Source: Ketobacter sp. (GTDB lineage: Bacteria > Pseudomonadota > Gammaproteobacteria > Pseudomonadales > Ketobacteraceae). Taken from it: DNA of 62,401 nucleotides. Shown here piece after piece: positions 43,336-52,880 of this stretch. Numbering within the stretch: the stretch's first letter is position 1; every line of letters starts with the position of its first letter. A model generated the notes under the pieces. That model did no database searches, was not told where the DNA came from, and saw only the letters and a list, made by a program, of their open reading frames with translations. The stretch spans positions 1 through 62,401 of the forward strand of contig NZ_RCHN01000038.1 of the NCBI RefSeq assembly GCF_003671495.1, written 5' to 3'. The translations under genes and the position numbers were made by a program.

Positions 43336-44052
43336 TTAACGAAACACCGCGCCGCTGCCAGCAGCGCCCGTCAGATGGTCACCACGCAGGACCGGCAAAC
43401 CAAAATGTTCGATCAGCGCTTCGTTGTGAGTCACCACGATCGCACTGACCTGATGGCGCCCCACCACATCCAACATTTTCTCGAACAGCCGCTGGCCATG
43501 GTAGGGGTCCAGTGCAGCCGTGGGTTCATCCGCCAGCAACAACGAGGGCTCATGGGACAAGGCCCGCACAAACGCCACCCGTTGCCGCTGGCCCACAGAC
43601 AATTCCCGGGGTTTGCGGGCCATCAGTTCCGTCACCCCCAGGGCGTCCGACAACTCCGCCAGCAACGCGCTTTTGGGCGGCAGGCCATTGAGTTGCCGCG
43701 GCAGCAATAAATTTTGCGCCACCGTCAGAAAGGGCAGCAAGCCACCGGTCTGCAGTACAAAACCAATGTGACGGGCCCGAATCTGTGCCAGCTGATCCTG
43801 ACGGGAACCCCGGATCAGCTGCGCGATATCGAAGGAGGATGCAGCGCTTGATGGTGTGAACTGAAAACGTTCAATACGGTGCGGGGCCAGGACCAGGCCG
43901 ATCATTTCCAGAAGGGTGCTTTTTCCGGTGCCGCTCAAGCCGGCGATGGCCAGGGTTTCTCCCTGCGCCAGCTGCAGGCTGGGGAGCTGGATGGAAAAGG
44001 CATCGCCACCCTGCCCCCTGGTCATGTTGAGCCCCGCGATCTCCAGCATCAC
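43336..44052 (-). CDS. ABC transporter ATPase (LolD/TagT-like)
   Basis: 238 residues. Walker A at Gly38-Leu-Ser-Gly-Thr-Gly-Lys-Ser-Thr46, signature Leu151-Ser-Val-Gly-Gln155, Walker B Leu-Leu-Ala-Asp-Glu-Pro-Thr-Ala-Ala-Leu-Asp (~172-182) and switch His209. This is the LolD/MacB-type branch of ATPases that pair with FtsX-like permeases. The gene abuts both the VWA gene (0 nt) and the permease gene (0 nt). The neighbours suggest TagT rather than LolD. Confidence 0.9.
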   Translation of the reverse strand: MMLEIAGLNMTRGQGGDAFSIQLPSLQLAQGETLAIAGLSGTGKSTLLEMIGLVLAPHRIERFQFTPSSAASSFDIAQLIRGSRQDQLAQIRARHIGFVLQTGGLLPFLTVAQNLLLPRQLNGLPPKSALLAELSDALGVTELMARKPRELSVGQRQRVAFVRALSHEPSLLLADEPTAALDPYHGQRLFEKMLDVVGRHQVSAIVVTHNEALIEHFGLPVLRGDHLTGAAGSGAVFR

Positions 44053-46125
44053 TCAGGGCAACATTTCCAGTGGCACCGGATAGACATGCTCACGGGGATC
44101 ACTGCCCTCCGCCAGCGACACCCAGCGATCCACATCGTCGTTGTACTTGCGATAATATTTCAGCTTGGTGTTCAGGCGCCGGATGAATTTTTCCTGTTGC
44201 AGGCCGCTCCAGCTTTTCCAGGTTTCTTCATCCAGCATGAGCACTTCACTCAGATAAGGCAGGCCTTCAATATACTCCCCCATTAACCCCATTTCACTGA
44301 GGGCGGTGGATTCCGCCTGCTTGACCTGATTCGCGTCCTTACCCATGGTGGCAGACAAGGACTGCAGTTTCTTGAACATGTCGGTGGGCGAGATCAAACC
44401 CTGGTTGGCGGCATCGGCGATCTGCTTCACGATGTCGCTGAGATCACTCAGCTGACTTTTGGTTAACAGCACCCGCACGTCCACCGTGGGCTTGGTCTGC
44501 TCGACAATATCACGATCGCTGATCCAGCCTTCAAACACATTGGGGGCTTTCGCCCCGGTGACTTCCCCCAGGTAAGCCAACTGCATGGCGTGCCCGAGCA
44601 ACAAGGTGTCCTGCAGCAGCTGTTCGTCTTCGGTATTGTCCGCACTCACCGGTGGCGCAGGCTTTTTGCTGCGGCCATATTCCGGATTGGCATTCAAGGC
44701 ACTGCCCGCCGCCTGCTCACCGGAGTAGGCCAGTTTCACCTGGGCGGCGATGGCTTCCGCCAGGGCATCCACCTTGCGGCCGAAACGATCCACATCTCCG
44801 GCTTCCACCGGAAAGTAGAGGGGCTTGTTAAGAACAGCATTGTGGGTCAGCTCGGAATATTGCTGTTCCGCTTCAGCGTGATTGTTTTTCCCACTGGGGG
44901 TTTTCAGGTGCAGGGCATAGATGGCCACCCCACGATAGTCCGCCTCCAGCTTCACCTGGCTGGCACTGAGTCCGGTGCCGGACAGCGCGTCGTCCCCGTC
45001 CAGCGCGCCGGCGTCCGTCACCAGAATCAGGTAGCGGGCGCCAAACTCGTTCCACTTAACATCATCCAGGGCCTGCATGACACCGGCATAGGCGTCTTCA
45101 TTAAACGCCTTGCTGGAAACCGAGGCCGGCTTCAGGGTTTTCACTTTCTCCAGAAAATCCTTGCCGTCCTTGACCGTCACCGGGTCCACATACATTTTTG
45201 ACACGTATTCCAAACCGGGGGCCGCCGCCACACTGGAACGATAAGCCACCAGCCCGAACTTCACCTTGTCCAGCAGTTCTTTCTTTTCAATCACCTGATA
45301 GATGTTGTTGATTGCCTCTTTGGTGCGTTCGATGTACGGGCCCATGGAGATGGTGGAATCAATCACAAACACGATGGAGGCGGAAAAACCCTTGAACAGG
45401 TTTTTCGCGTTTTCATTGCTGGCCTTGGGTTTGGCATTGCCGTTGGTAGCGGACTTGGCACCGGCGCCGTTCTGTTTGGAAACCGACGCCACTTTCAGAA
45501 TCCGGGCCCGATAGCCCTGCTCAGTGAAGGTTTCTTCCGCTTCCATCACCGGTAACAGATAAAAATTTTCTTCCAGGCTGACCTGGTATTCCGGCTCGCG
45601 GGAAACCACCTGCGGATGCCGCCCCTTGGTGTCCACTGCCTGCAAAATGGCCTGGAAAGGCGCCTCTGGCTCCTCCTCGGCGAACAGGTCATCCAATGGC
45701 GCCCGATCTTTAAAAAACAGCAGAGGGTGGCGGTCCGCCGGATTGGTGAAGGCCAGGGTCATTTGCATATTCCAGGGCACCGTGCAGTCTGCCTTCATCC
45801 AGCCGCTGGTGTTGCCATAACTGTCGGGGCCCACCTGCAACCACTTTGCGCCGTTGAACTCCTGTCGCTGGTAGACATAAAAACGGGTGAAAGCCGGCTG
45901 CGGCTTACCGCTGCGGCTGCTCATCTGCTCCGCCAGCTCGCAGCCGGGTACGGTCAATACCCGCTGGTAGATGGAGGTTTTGTTTTCCACTTTGAGCGGG
46001 GTTGCCCCATGAGCATGGTGAGCACTGAACAGACTGGCCCCCAACACGACAGGGGCCAGAATCAGCGGGGTTAACCGGGCAGGATTCAGGATCGCAGCGG
46101 CCATTCGATGGGCAATGTGTTTCAT
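44053..46125 (-). CDS. Periplasmic VWA protein like the PpkA sensor domain, without a kinase
   Basis: 690 residues. A signal peptide (~1-41, ending His-Ala-His-Gly) leads to an SH3-like periplasmic domain (~44-230), a low-complexity linker and a VWA domain (~250-460). The MIDAS is Asp256-x-Thr258-x-Ser260, then a Thr/Ser-rich segment and Val-Thr-Asp. The C-terminal ~200 residues are helical. Pattern memory matches the periplasmic half of PpkA, the type VI Ser/Thr kinase, but no kinase domain or cytoplasmic part is present here. It probably senses or scaffolds outside the cytoplasm. Confidence 0.78.
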   Translation of the reverse strand: MKHIAHRMAAAILNPARLTPLILAPVVLGASLFSAHHAHGATPLKVENKTSIYQRVLTVPGCELAEQMSSRSGKPQPAFTRFYVYQRQEFNGAKWLQVGPDSYGNTSGWMKADCTVPWNMQMTLAFTNPADRHPLLFFKDRAPLDDLFAEEEPEAPFQAILQAVDTKGRHPQVVSREPEYQVSLEENFYLLPVMEAEETFTEQGYRARILKVASVSKQNGAGAKSATNGNAKPKASNENAKNLFKGFSASIVFVIDSTISMGPYIERTKEAINNIYQVIEKKELLDKVKFGLVAYRSSVAAAPGLEYVSKMYVDPVTVKDGKDFLEKVKTLKPASVSSKAFNEDAYAGVMQALDDVKWNEFGARYLILVTDAGALDGDDALSGTGLSASQVKLEADYRGVAIYALHLKTPSGKNNHAEAEQQYSELTHNAVLNKPLYFPVEAGDVDRFGRKVDALAEAIAAQVKLAYSGEQAAGSALNANPEYGRSKKPAPPVSADNTEDEQLLQDTLLLGHAMQLAYLGEVTGAKAPNVFEGWISDRDIVEQTKPTVDVRVLLTKSQLSDLSDIVKQIADAANQGLISPTDMFKKLQSLSATMGKDANQVKQAESTALSEMGLMGEYIEGLPYLSEVLMLDEETWKSWSGLQQEKFIRRLNTKLKYYRKYNDDVDRWVSLAEGSDPREHVYPVPLEMLP

Positions 46126-46145
46126 GTAAACAGGTTCCTCGGTGC

Positions 46146-47177
46146 TCAGGGCCTCAATGCTTGGATACGCTCTTTGGCAAACGCATTTTCAGCGTCACGC
46201 TCGAGTACCATTTCGTACCAATAGATGGCCGTTTCCCCATCCGGTTTGTCGATACAGCCGCCTTCCTGGTGGAACTCCGGATCGTATTCCTTGCCGTAGG
46301 CCAGCGCCACATCCGCATCCCCACCCTGGGCTTTGAAGGCATAGATGCGCTGCACCACACCACAGCGCTCCGCTTGCTTGGCCATGTCAATCACGGCGAA
46401 TACGGCGTCCGGGTCCGGTGCGCTTCTCAGGCAGCCCTGCACAAACAACAGGTCGTCCAGATCGTTGAGTGATTCGACGCTGCACTCGCCAACGACGCTG
46501 GGATTGGCGCCATTGTCACCGCTCAAGGTGGACTTATCCTTTAACAGGAAAAACCAGGCCAGCCCGGCCAGGATCGCCAACAACAGCAACACCCCCAGAA
46601 CCCAGGGCAATTTGGATTTCTTTTGCGTCGGTTCAGCCGCAGGCGGCTCCACCACCGGGGGTGGCACAGGCGTCGGTGGCTCGGCTTCCTGCGCTTCCTT
46701 TTCTTCCTCAGGTTCCGGCGCCGGCGGTTCGGGCTCGGGAATGGGTTCCGGTGCGGGCGGTTCGGGCTCGGGCTCGGGCACGCTGACCGGCGGGGGCACT
46801 GGAGGCGCCGGCTCCGGAGGCACAGTGGACCTGGCGGCTTCTGAAGACAGAATATTGCCCCGGATCAACACCCCACCCACATCCACGTGACTGCCGCATT
46901 TCAGCTCCAGGCGAAATTGGGATTGGGAGTTCTTCACCAGCGGATCAATCAGCCAGGGGCCCACAGTGCCTTGCAATAACTCATCGGTGAAGCTGAGCCC
47001 GGCGATGCTGTGCCACTCCTGTGACGTGGTCCAGTCGCCGCTGACCGCCAGATAACGCTCATCCTGATTGCGTTGTATCGATAACTCCAGGTCGTCTTCA
47101 CCCTGGCTCCAGCCCTTGATTTTGATGTCGCCGTAGCCGGGCCCCCGGGCGGAGGGATGCAATTCAATTCTTAACAT
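46146..47177 (-). CDS. Single-pass membrane protein with Pro/Glu-rich linker
   Basis: 343 residues from ATG 47177; a GTG at 47201 would overlap srfC and add eight residues. A cytoplasmic beta-rich domain (~1-115), a Pro/Glu-rich low-complexity linker (~118-182), one membrane helix (~190-212) and a periplasmic domain (~225-343). The last contains Ala-Phe-x-Val-Ile-Asp-Met-Ala-Lys-Gln and Tyr-Trp-Tyr-Glu-Met-Val-Leu-Glu-Arg-Asp-Ala-Glu-Asn, a Sel1/TPR-like pattern. It sits between the cytoplasmic SrfC gene and the periplasmic VWA gene, so it may bridge the two halves. No family recognised. Confidence 0.68.
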   Translation of the reverse strand: MLRIELHPSARGPGYGDIKIKGWSQGEDDLELSIQRNQDERYLAVSGDWTTSQEWHSIAGLSFTDELLQGTVGPWLIDPLVKNSQSQFRLELKCGSHVDVGGVLIRGNILSSEAARSTVPPEPAPPVPPPVSVPEPEPEPPAPEPIPEPEPPAPEPEEEKEAQEAEPPTPVPPPVVEPPAAEPTQKKSKLPWVLGVLLLLAILAGLAWFFLLKDKSTLSGDNGANPSVVGECSVESLNDLDDLLFVQGCLRSAPDPDAVFAVIDMAKQAERCGVVQRIYAFKAQGGDADVALAYGKEYDPEFHQEGGCIDKPDGETAIYWYEMVLERDAENAFAKERIQALRP

Positions 47178-47194
47178 TATGCTGTCATTAACTC

Positions 47195-49903
47195 CTAACA
47201 CTCACTGGCGGTGAATTTGCCGATGATCAATCCCAACTGCTGATTCTGATCCGGGGTGATTTCACGCCCTGCGCTGTGACCGGCATTGGCTTGGGCCACC
47301 TGGGAGAACGCCACCAGCCAGTCCGCCAGATAGGCCGCGGAAAAGTTATAGGGTTGCGGGGTGAGTTCCGGCAACTTGCCGTTGGCGATGGCCGCCGGCG
47401 GCTGGAAAATTTTGGTGCCGCGATTCACCAGACTGGCCGGCCGCTGCTCCAGTGCCATGCCCAGAAATCCCAACCAGGCAATAAAGTCACCCAGTTGCGT
47501 GCGCACGGCCAGAATTTGCCGCTCCACCAGCAGGTCCCGCTTGGTGGCATCCTGATCCACCTGGCCCACGGTGCGCAGCAGCATGGCCTCCAGGTTCATT
47601 CGGTTTGCCGCCGTCACCAGTTCATCCACAATGGCTTCCACACTGCCCACCGGAAATCCCAGATAACGGATCAGACTGTGCTGTTCTGTGATGCTACGGA
47701 TGTGATTGATCCATTCCCGCACCACCGCTTTCGCAAACTGGGCATCACCGGAACTGGTGGTCTGGGTAGGCGTCTCTTCCAGGGCAGCGTCGTCGGAGGC
47801 ACCGCTCAAATCCATGTCGAAATCCATATTGAGAAAATCACCGCCGATGGAGATGGCACCATCATCTTCCACCGCCTCCGGATCCGAGGCCTGGGACTGG
47901 GCCGCCATCTCATCATCCACCCGCAGGTACAGGGATCGCAGCATGTCCTCCGGCAATTGCAGGCGTGCCATAAACTCCCCCAGCAGCATGATTCTGGGTT
48001 TCACCTCATCGAACACCTGCTGAGCCAGCTTCTTTTTCTTCTCCACTTCGCTGGCGCCTTCGGACATGAACCAGGGACTCAGGCGCAGATCCACCAGGTC
48101 GTGCAACAAATTCTGCAACTGCTCGTTCAGACGCTCCAGCTTCACCGATTGCAACGCCACGGTTTTCAGGTACGCCGCCACCCGGCCAATACCACCGTCG
48201 TTTGCCGCCAGCATGGCTTCCCAGGCGGCTTCCGGGTCGCTGACGTGCTGCTTCACGTTTTCCTCATGGGCAAAGGTACGCTTCATGATCTCCAGCTGTG
48301 GCTTGGCAGAGGCGGCCACGCCGATTTCGCGGGCGCCTTCCAGCTCCAGAAACGCCACCGGAAAACCGGGCTTGCGCACCAGGAAGGTATTGGCGAATGG
48401 CTTTTGATCCACCCACTCCTGCATCCAGGCAAAGGAACCGAATTTCTCCAGCATGGCGGCTTTCATCATGCCGTCCCAGGCACCGGGCAGATTCTCCTCG
48501 CTCATGTTGAGCTGATTCACCACCCGCTTGTCGAACATGGTGACGGCCCACAGCAAGCCGGATTGCCGCTTGGCGCGCACGTCGGGCGTTTCCCCCTGGG
48601 TGCGGTTGATCCACTCCGTCAGCACCGGCCCCACGTCTTCCACATCAGACTGCTTGTCCGACGGTGTACACACAATCAGGATGTTCATCTCCTGGGAATC
48701 GGTGTAGCGCTCAAACAGATAGGCCACCTTGCCCCGCAGCAGCAATTCCGACACCGGGTTGACGCCGGCCTTGGCTGCGGAGCTGCGCATTTCATCAATG
48801 GAACCGTGATCCTTGCGGCCGCGATACCCCGGAAAATCCAGCAGGTCCACGTCCTCAAAAATGGGCTCCTTGGTTTTTTCCACCAGGGGGAACACCATTT
48901 CCACCGTCAGCGCTGCCAGCATGGCCGCCGACACACTCACCGGGGCCAGCACCTCAGCTGCCACAACGGGGCACACCGACAACGAGTGGTCGTCGCTGGT
49001 ACCGATACGGCCGAGCATGTCCACGTTCATGATGCTGTCCGCCTGGGACAAAGTGCCCTGTGGCGTGGCAGACACCAGCGCCTCCAGCGGTGCATAAACG
49101 GTATCGGCGTTGTTCAGGCTATCCAACAGTGTGGAAAACTGTACGTAGGTCTCCGAAAATTCCGGGATCTCGCCCCACAAAACCGAAAACAGCTCAGCAC
49201 GATCCCGGGCCGACAAATAAGGCGCCAGCCCCACCGCCGTCGGCCAGTAATATCCGGACAACGCTCTTGAGGTGGAAGAAAACCGATCGCTGAGATAATC
49301 CCAGATATCCACCACATCGTCTTCGTTGATGCCTTTACAGGGGGCCGCCTGCTTGCGCTGCGACAACGCCTTCAGCTTGGTGCGAATGTGCTGGTCGTTG
49401 TAGTCGTAATTGAACTTCTCGTGATTGAAATCCTTGAAGAACGAGTTGGTAAACACCTTCACCAGATCCGCTTCGGAAAACAACTTCAGCTCGATGGGAA
49501 AATCCGCGGGCCCGGCGTTGGCGGTACGACTGAAGCGGGTCACCAGGCCGGTGGCTTCCTTACCGCCCCCGGGGGGATTCACATGATCAATAAAGTCCAG
49601 TCGTTGGGGACCGTACTGGGTTTCCAGCTTGCCGTTGTCACCGGCCGCCAGGGCCGAGATCAGATAGGATTTACCCGCCTGGGACAGGCCGAAAAATCCC
49701 ACCGTCATGGGTCGATTGGAAACCGTGCCCAAACGCCGCGCCATATTGCGGGCTTTGCGCAGACGCAGAATCAGGTGATCGGCCTCGTTGTCCAGCCGTG
49801 GTGCGTTGACTCTTACTTTCTCAACCCAACTGACCGCTTCACCGGCCGCATCCCGAATGGAGGCCCAGCGCTGGGTTAATTGTTCGGCGTTGATATTGCT
49901 CAT
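47195..49903 (-). CDS. srfC: SrfC family dynamin-like GTPase
   Basis: 902 residues, no signal peptide. The GTPase domain has P-loop Gly72-Leu-Ser-Gln-Ala-Gly-Lys-Ser79, a switch/Walker B Asp356-Phe-Pro-Gly-Tyr and Thr-Pro-Ser-Asp-Lys-Gln-Ser-Asp as a possible base-recognition motif. Long helical regions follow (~580-890). This is the SrfC (putative virulence factor) pattern, which resembles large dynamin-like or YjdA-type GTPases. The start overlaps the srfB stop by four nt. It probably binds GTP and forms a complex with SrfA and SrfB; their molecular role in any organism is poorly known. Confidence 0.87.
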   Translation of the reverse strand: MSNINAEQLTQRWASIRDAAGEAVSWVEKVRVNAPRLDNEADHLILRLRKARNMARRLGTVSNRPMTVGFFGLSQAGKSYLISALAAGDNGKLETQYGPQRLDFIDHVNPPGGGKEATGLVTRFSRTANAGPADFPIELKLFSEADLVKVFTNSFFKDFNHEKFNYDYNDQHIRTKLKALSQRKQAAPCKGINEDDVVDIWDYLSDRFSSTSRALSGYYWPTAVGLAPYLSARDRAELFSVLWGEIPEFSETYVQFSTLLDSLNNADTVYAPLEALVSATPQGTLSQADSIMNVDMLGRIGTSDDHSLSVCPVVAAEVLAPVSVSAAMLAALTVEMVFPLVEKTKEPIFEDVDLLDFPGYRGRKDHGSIDEMRSSAAKAGVNPVSELLLRGKVAYLFERYTDSQEMNILIVCTPSDKQSDVEDVGPVLTEWINRTQGETPDVRAKRQSGLLWAVTMFDKRVVNQLNMSEENLPGAWDGMMKAAMLEKFGSFAWMQEWVDQKPFANTFLVRKPGFPVAFLELEGAREIGVAASAKPQLEIMKRTFAHEENVKQHVSDPEAAWEAMLAANDGGIGRVAAYLKTVALQSVKLERLNEQLQNLLHDLVDLRLSPWFMSEGASEVEKKKKLAQQVFDEVKPRIMLLGEFMARLQLPEDMLRSLYLRVDDEMAAQSQASDPEAVEDDGAISIGGDFLNMDFDMDLSGASDDAALEETPTQTTSSGDAQFAKAVVREWINHIRSITEQHSLIRYLGFPVGSVEAIVDELVTAANRMNLEAMLLRTVGQVDQDATKRDLLVERQILAVRTQLGDFIAWLGFLGMALEQRPASLVNRGTKIFQPPAAIANGKLPELTPQPYNFSAAYLADWLVAFSQVAQANAGHSAGREITPDQNQQLGLIIGKFTASEC

Positions 49904-52860
49904 CGAATTACGCTTCCACTATCCAACCAATATTGAGTTTCGCCCAGCCCGGCGTCCGTAAGGGTGTTGAGTTGCAGCTTCAGGCTTTTGGTTTTCACCG
50001 CCCCGGCATCCGACTCCACCGCCACAATCACAAACTTCTCGGTGCCCGCGGCATCGCCACGGCGACTGCGTTCATTCCGCAGGCGCACTTTCAGCACCGT
50101 GCCCTGCTCCGCCATTTGCCGCTTCACTTTGTCGTCTTCGATGCTCAGGGTGTACAGCGGTGCCGCCCCCCAACGTTCAGCACCCAATTGACGGAAGCCC
50201 AGGCGCATGGGCCCACGCACTTCAAAGCTGGTTTCCGGCAATTCGTAATCCGGGTCATCCAGATCGATATCCTCATAGAACACGTTACTGTTCTTCAGCA
50301 TGTTGTTGTTGTCGATCAGACCCAGGTGGCGCACGGTGGAATAGGGTTTCAACGCCGCCGCCCGGAAGAAAAACTGGGACAGGTTAGGCGCCATGGCACA
50401 CAACATGGCCCCCACAGCCGCGGTGGTTTTGGGGTCGTCGATGCGCCCCTGCTTATGGAAGGGATACCAGCCTCCGGCGCGATAGCCGTGCAAAGGAAAA
50501 ATCCGATTCACCGGCACGGGCAGCAGGGATTTCAATACCGCCTGCACCCCGGGCAGGCGGGAGGGTCTGCCGGTCAGTAACAGCACATCACACTGGTAGT
50601 AATACACAATCTCACCCAGTGCTTTCAGGGTTTTACAGATATTGAAGCGCCCCTTCAGGAACGCCTCGTGCACCTTGCGCAGATTGATGGGCAGCTCCAC
50701 ATTGAGGATATTGAACTCCGTCACCGTGCACTCAGGATGGGTCATCACCGCGTTATTGAAATAATGCAACACGCGATCCGTTGGGTGTTCATAACGGGAA
50801 ATAAAGTCACCAATGGTGACCGCGCCCAGGTTGCCCGGCTCAATGGGATCAAACTTTTCATAGGCGGACAACATTTCCAAACCAATAGGGCTCAGAATCT
50901 GCAATGACAGTTGCTGCCGCAGCACCGCCTCCTGCACCACCACCGGCTCACTGCCGATCAGCCGTGACAGCAATGGCTGCGGATCACGAATTCCGGCTTC
51001 CTTCAGGCGCTGCGCCAACACCGGCACCACAAACAATTGCAGCATTTCCAGCAGGATGTCATCCCCGGCCACTTTAAAGCCATCGCGGAAGCGCTGTTCC
51101 GGCACGATAAAGGCGTTACTGCTGCGGTCGTCATCCAGGCCATAATCATTGACCACCAGATCCGTGGTACCGCCGCCGATGTCGATGGAGGCAATGGTTA
51201 GCTTTTTACCGCCCTGCCGTGCCAGAGTGGCAAAAAACTCCTCGCGGCGACCGGCAAAGTTGTTCTGGATTTCACTGAACAGATACACCACCTGTCCGCA
51301 GGTGGCTTCGTCCCATTGGATGTGCACATCCGGAAAAGCAGGCCAGGCTTTTTGCTTACCCTCTTCATCCATGCCTTCATCTTCCGGATGCCAGCCCAGG
51401 CTCTTCCAGACAATACCCAGCGCCTGCTCCACCCGTTTGCGCAGAATTTCCTTTTCCGGTTTGGGCATGGAGGGCGGCACGGTCAACACGATGGTGCGCA
51501 AATGGCGCGGCATCTGCGCATGGCTCATTTTATTGCGCTGGCTGGGGCTGTTGATTTGCATCAGGGCCTGGGCGATCACCTCCGACAACATGAACGTCAT
51601 CACCGAGCTGCGGGAATAATGCGGCCGGAACACCGGCAGACGGTCCGCTTCCGGCACCGCAAACAAGGCTTCCCCCTGCTCGTTGATCAGGTTCGCCACC
51701 GGCGCCGCGGTGGCATAGGGCTCGGAGTCAGACTTCACAAACGCGCAATTGAAACGCCAGCCGGGCTCGTAATTGTTTTCATCCCACAGATAGCGTTTCG
51801 GGCTGGATAATCCGGTGGAGCCCTCTGTGCCTTTGCGCTGGCTCGCCAGGCGCCGTGCTTCGGCCCCCACCCGCACGATGGTGGGCCACAGGAACGCATT
51901 ACTGCGACCGCTTTGTACCGAATAATGATCCTTGCCGAAATTTGCCTGACTGAATTCCACCCGGCTTTCGAATGGCTCCGAATACACCTGGGACGGATTG
52001 GTTAAGTCCCTCAACTCCAGCTCATAGCGCTTGTGCAACGTATCCTTTTCCTGGGGATGATTTTCAATGAGGATGCCACAGGTGCGGGAGTTGCCCACAT
52101 CCAGCACCATGTCCACCGGAATGGGTTTCTCCAGGTCGGTGGCGGTGTTGGTGGTGATCTTGTATTCGTGATCCGGCAGTTTGCTGCCGATCAGATACAG
52201 CAGGTTGAGATAATGGGCCTGGTAGTAGAACTCCTTACACTCGTCCTCAATGTCATCCTCCTGCATGCCAAAGCGGGAGCCGGCCTGTTCCGAGAACACC
52301 TCCTGCAGCCAACTGTTGACCCAGGGCAATTCCAGAAACCAGCCCATTTCATTGGCACGGTGGGCCAGGCTGAACACATGCCCGGCACTTACATCATCCC
52401 GGGTCGGGGCCAGATAGGACGTGTCCCGCAACACGTCAAACACCTGGGTATCAAAAGCAATGGTGATCCAATGGGTGTTACCGTCCCGGTCCTCGCCTTC
52501 TGCCAGTTCACGAATCCGCGCCCGCGCCCAGTTGGTGGGCCCTTCGGCAAACCGCCGCGGTGGGGTCAGACGGAAGAACGGCACCGGCAGCCAGGTGTCC
52601 GACAGCAGCTTCAGCGACTGGTCGATGGGCACACTGATGGAGGGCTTGATGGACTCGCCGGGTTGCGACGGGTGGAAAAAAATATCCTTGCGATCATCGT
52701 ATTCCAGCCGGGCCACAGACAGATTACTGATCTGCGGCGCGAACTCGCCAATGGCCTCACGTTTCAGATCCAGCTTCACCGCAAAGTCGACAAACTGAAT
52801 ACTGCTGCCCTGAATCAGGGTAATCACTTTGTCTTCAAATGCTTTAATGGTTGGCAGCAT
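49900..52860 (-). CDS. srfB: SrfB family actin/Hsp70-fold ATPase
   Basis: 986 residues, cytoplasmic. Three signatures of the actin/Hsp70/FtsA fold are clear: phosphate-1 Asp254-Val-Gly-Asn-Ser-Arg-Thr, phosphate-2 Asp560-Ile-Gly-Gly-Gly-Thr-Thr-Asp567 and the adenosine motif Leu-Leu-Thr-Gly764-Arg-Pro-Ser-Arg. About 230 residues precede the first motif and 200 follow the last, so there are large SrfB-specific domains. Expected role: nucleotide-driven conformational cycle, perhaps filament or chaperone-like. It lies 20 nt after srfA. Length agrees with SrfB homologues. Confidence 0.88.
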   Translation of the reverse strand: MLPTIKAFEDKVITLIQGSSIQFVDFAVKLDLKREAIGEFAPQISNLSVARLEYDDRKDIFFHPSQPGESIKPSISVPIDQSLKLLSDTWLPVPFFRLTPPRRFAEGPTNWARARIRELAEGEDRDGNTHWITIAFDTQVFDVLRDTSYLAPTRDDVSAGHVFSLAHRANEMGWFLELPWVNSWLQEVFSEQAGSRFGMQEDDIEDECKEFYYQAHYLNLLYLIGSKLPDHEYKITTNTATDLEKPIPVDMVLDVGNSRTCGILIENHPQEKDTLHKRYELELRDLTNPSQVYSEPFESRVEFSQANFGKDHYSVQSGRSNAFLWPTIVRVGAEARRLASQRKGTEGSTGLSSPKRYLWDENNYEPGWRFNCAFVKSDSEPYATAAPVANLINEQGEALFAVPEADRLPVFRPHYSRSSVMTFMLSEVIAQALMQINSPSQRNKMSHAQMPRHLRTIVLTVPPSMPKPEKEILRKRVEQALGIVWKSLGWHPEDEGMDEEGKQKAWPAFPDVHIQWDEATCGQVVYLFSEIQNNFAGRREEFFATLARQGGKKLTIASIDIGGGTTDLVVNDYGLDDDRSSNAFIVPEQRFRDGFKVAGDDILLEMLQLFVVPVLAQRLKEAGIRDPQPLLSRLIGSEPVVVQEAVLRQQLSLQILSPIGLEMLSAYEKFDPIEPGNLGAVTIGDFISRYEHPTDRVLHYFNNAVMTHPECTVTEFNILNVELPINLRKVHEAFLKGRFNICKTLKALGEIVYYYQCDVLLLTGRPSRLPGVQAVLKSLLPVPVNRIFPLHGYRAGGWYPFHKQGRIDDPKTTAAVGAMLCAMAPNLSQFFFRAAALKPYSTVRHLGLIDNNNMLKNSNVFYEDIDLDDPDYELPETSFEVRGPMRLGFRQLGAERWGAAPLYTLSIEDDKVKRQMAEQGTVLKVRLRNERSRRGDAAGTEKFVIVAVESDAGAVKTKSLKLQLNTLTDAGLGETQYWLDSGSVIR

Positions 52861-52880
52861 AGGGTTTCCTTATTCCGTCA

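Noticed and set aside
43336..44052. Naming the ABC ATPase lolD
   Set aside because: The motifs fit LolD, but the partner is a single permease in an operon with VWA and FGE-fold proteins, not LolC/LolE, so I left the symbol empty.
47276..49270. 664-codon plus-strand frame opposite srfC
   Set aside because: His/Gln/Arg-rich translation without motifs; srfC on the other strand has a P-loop and operon context.
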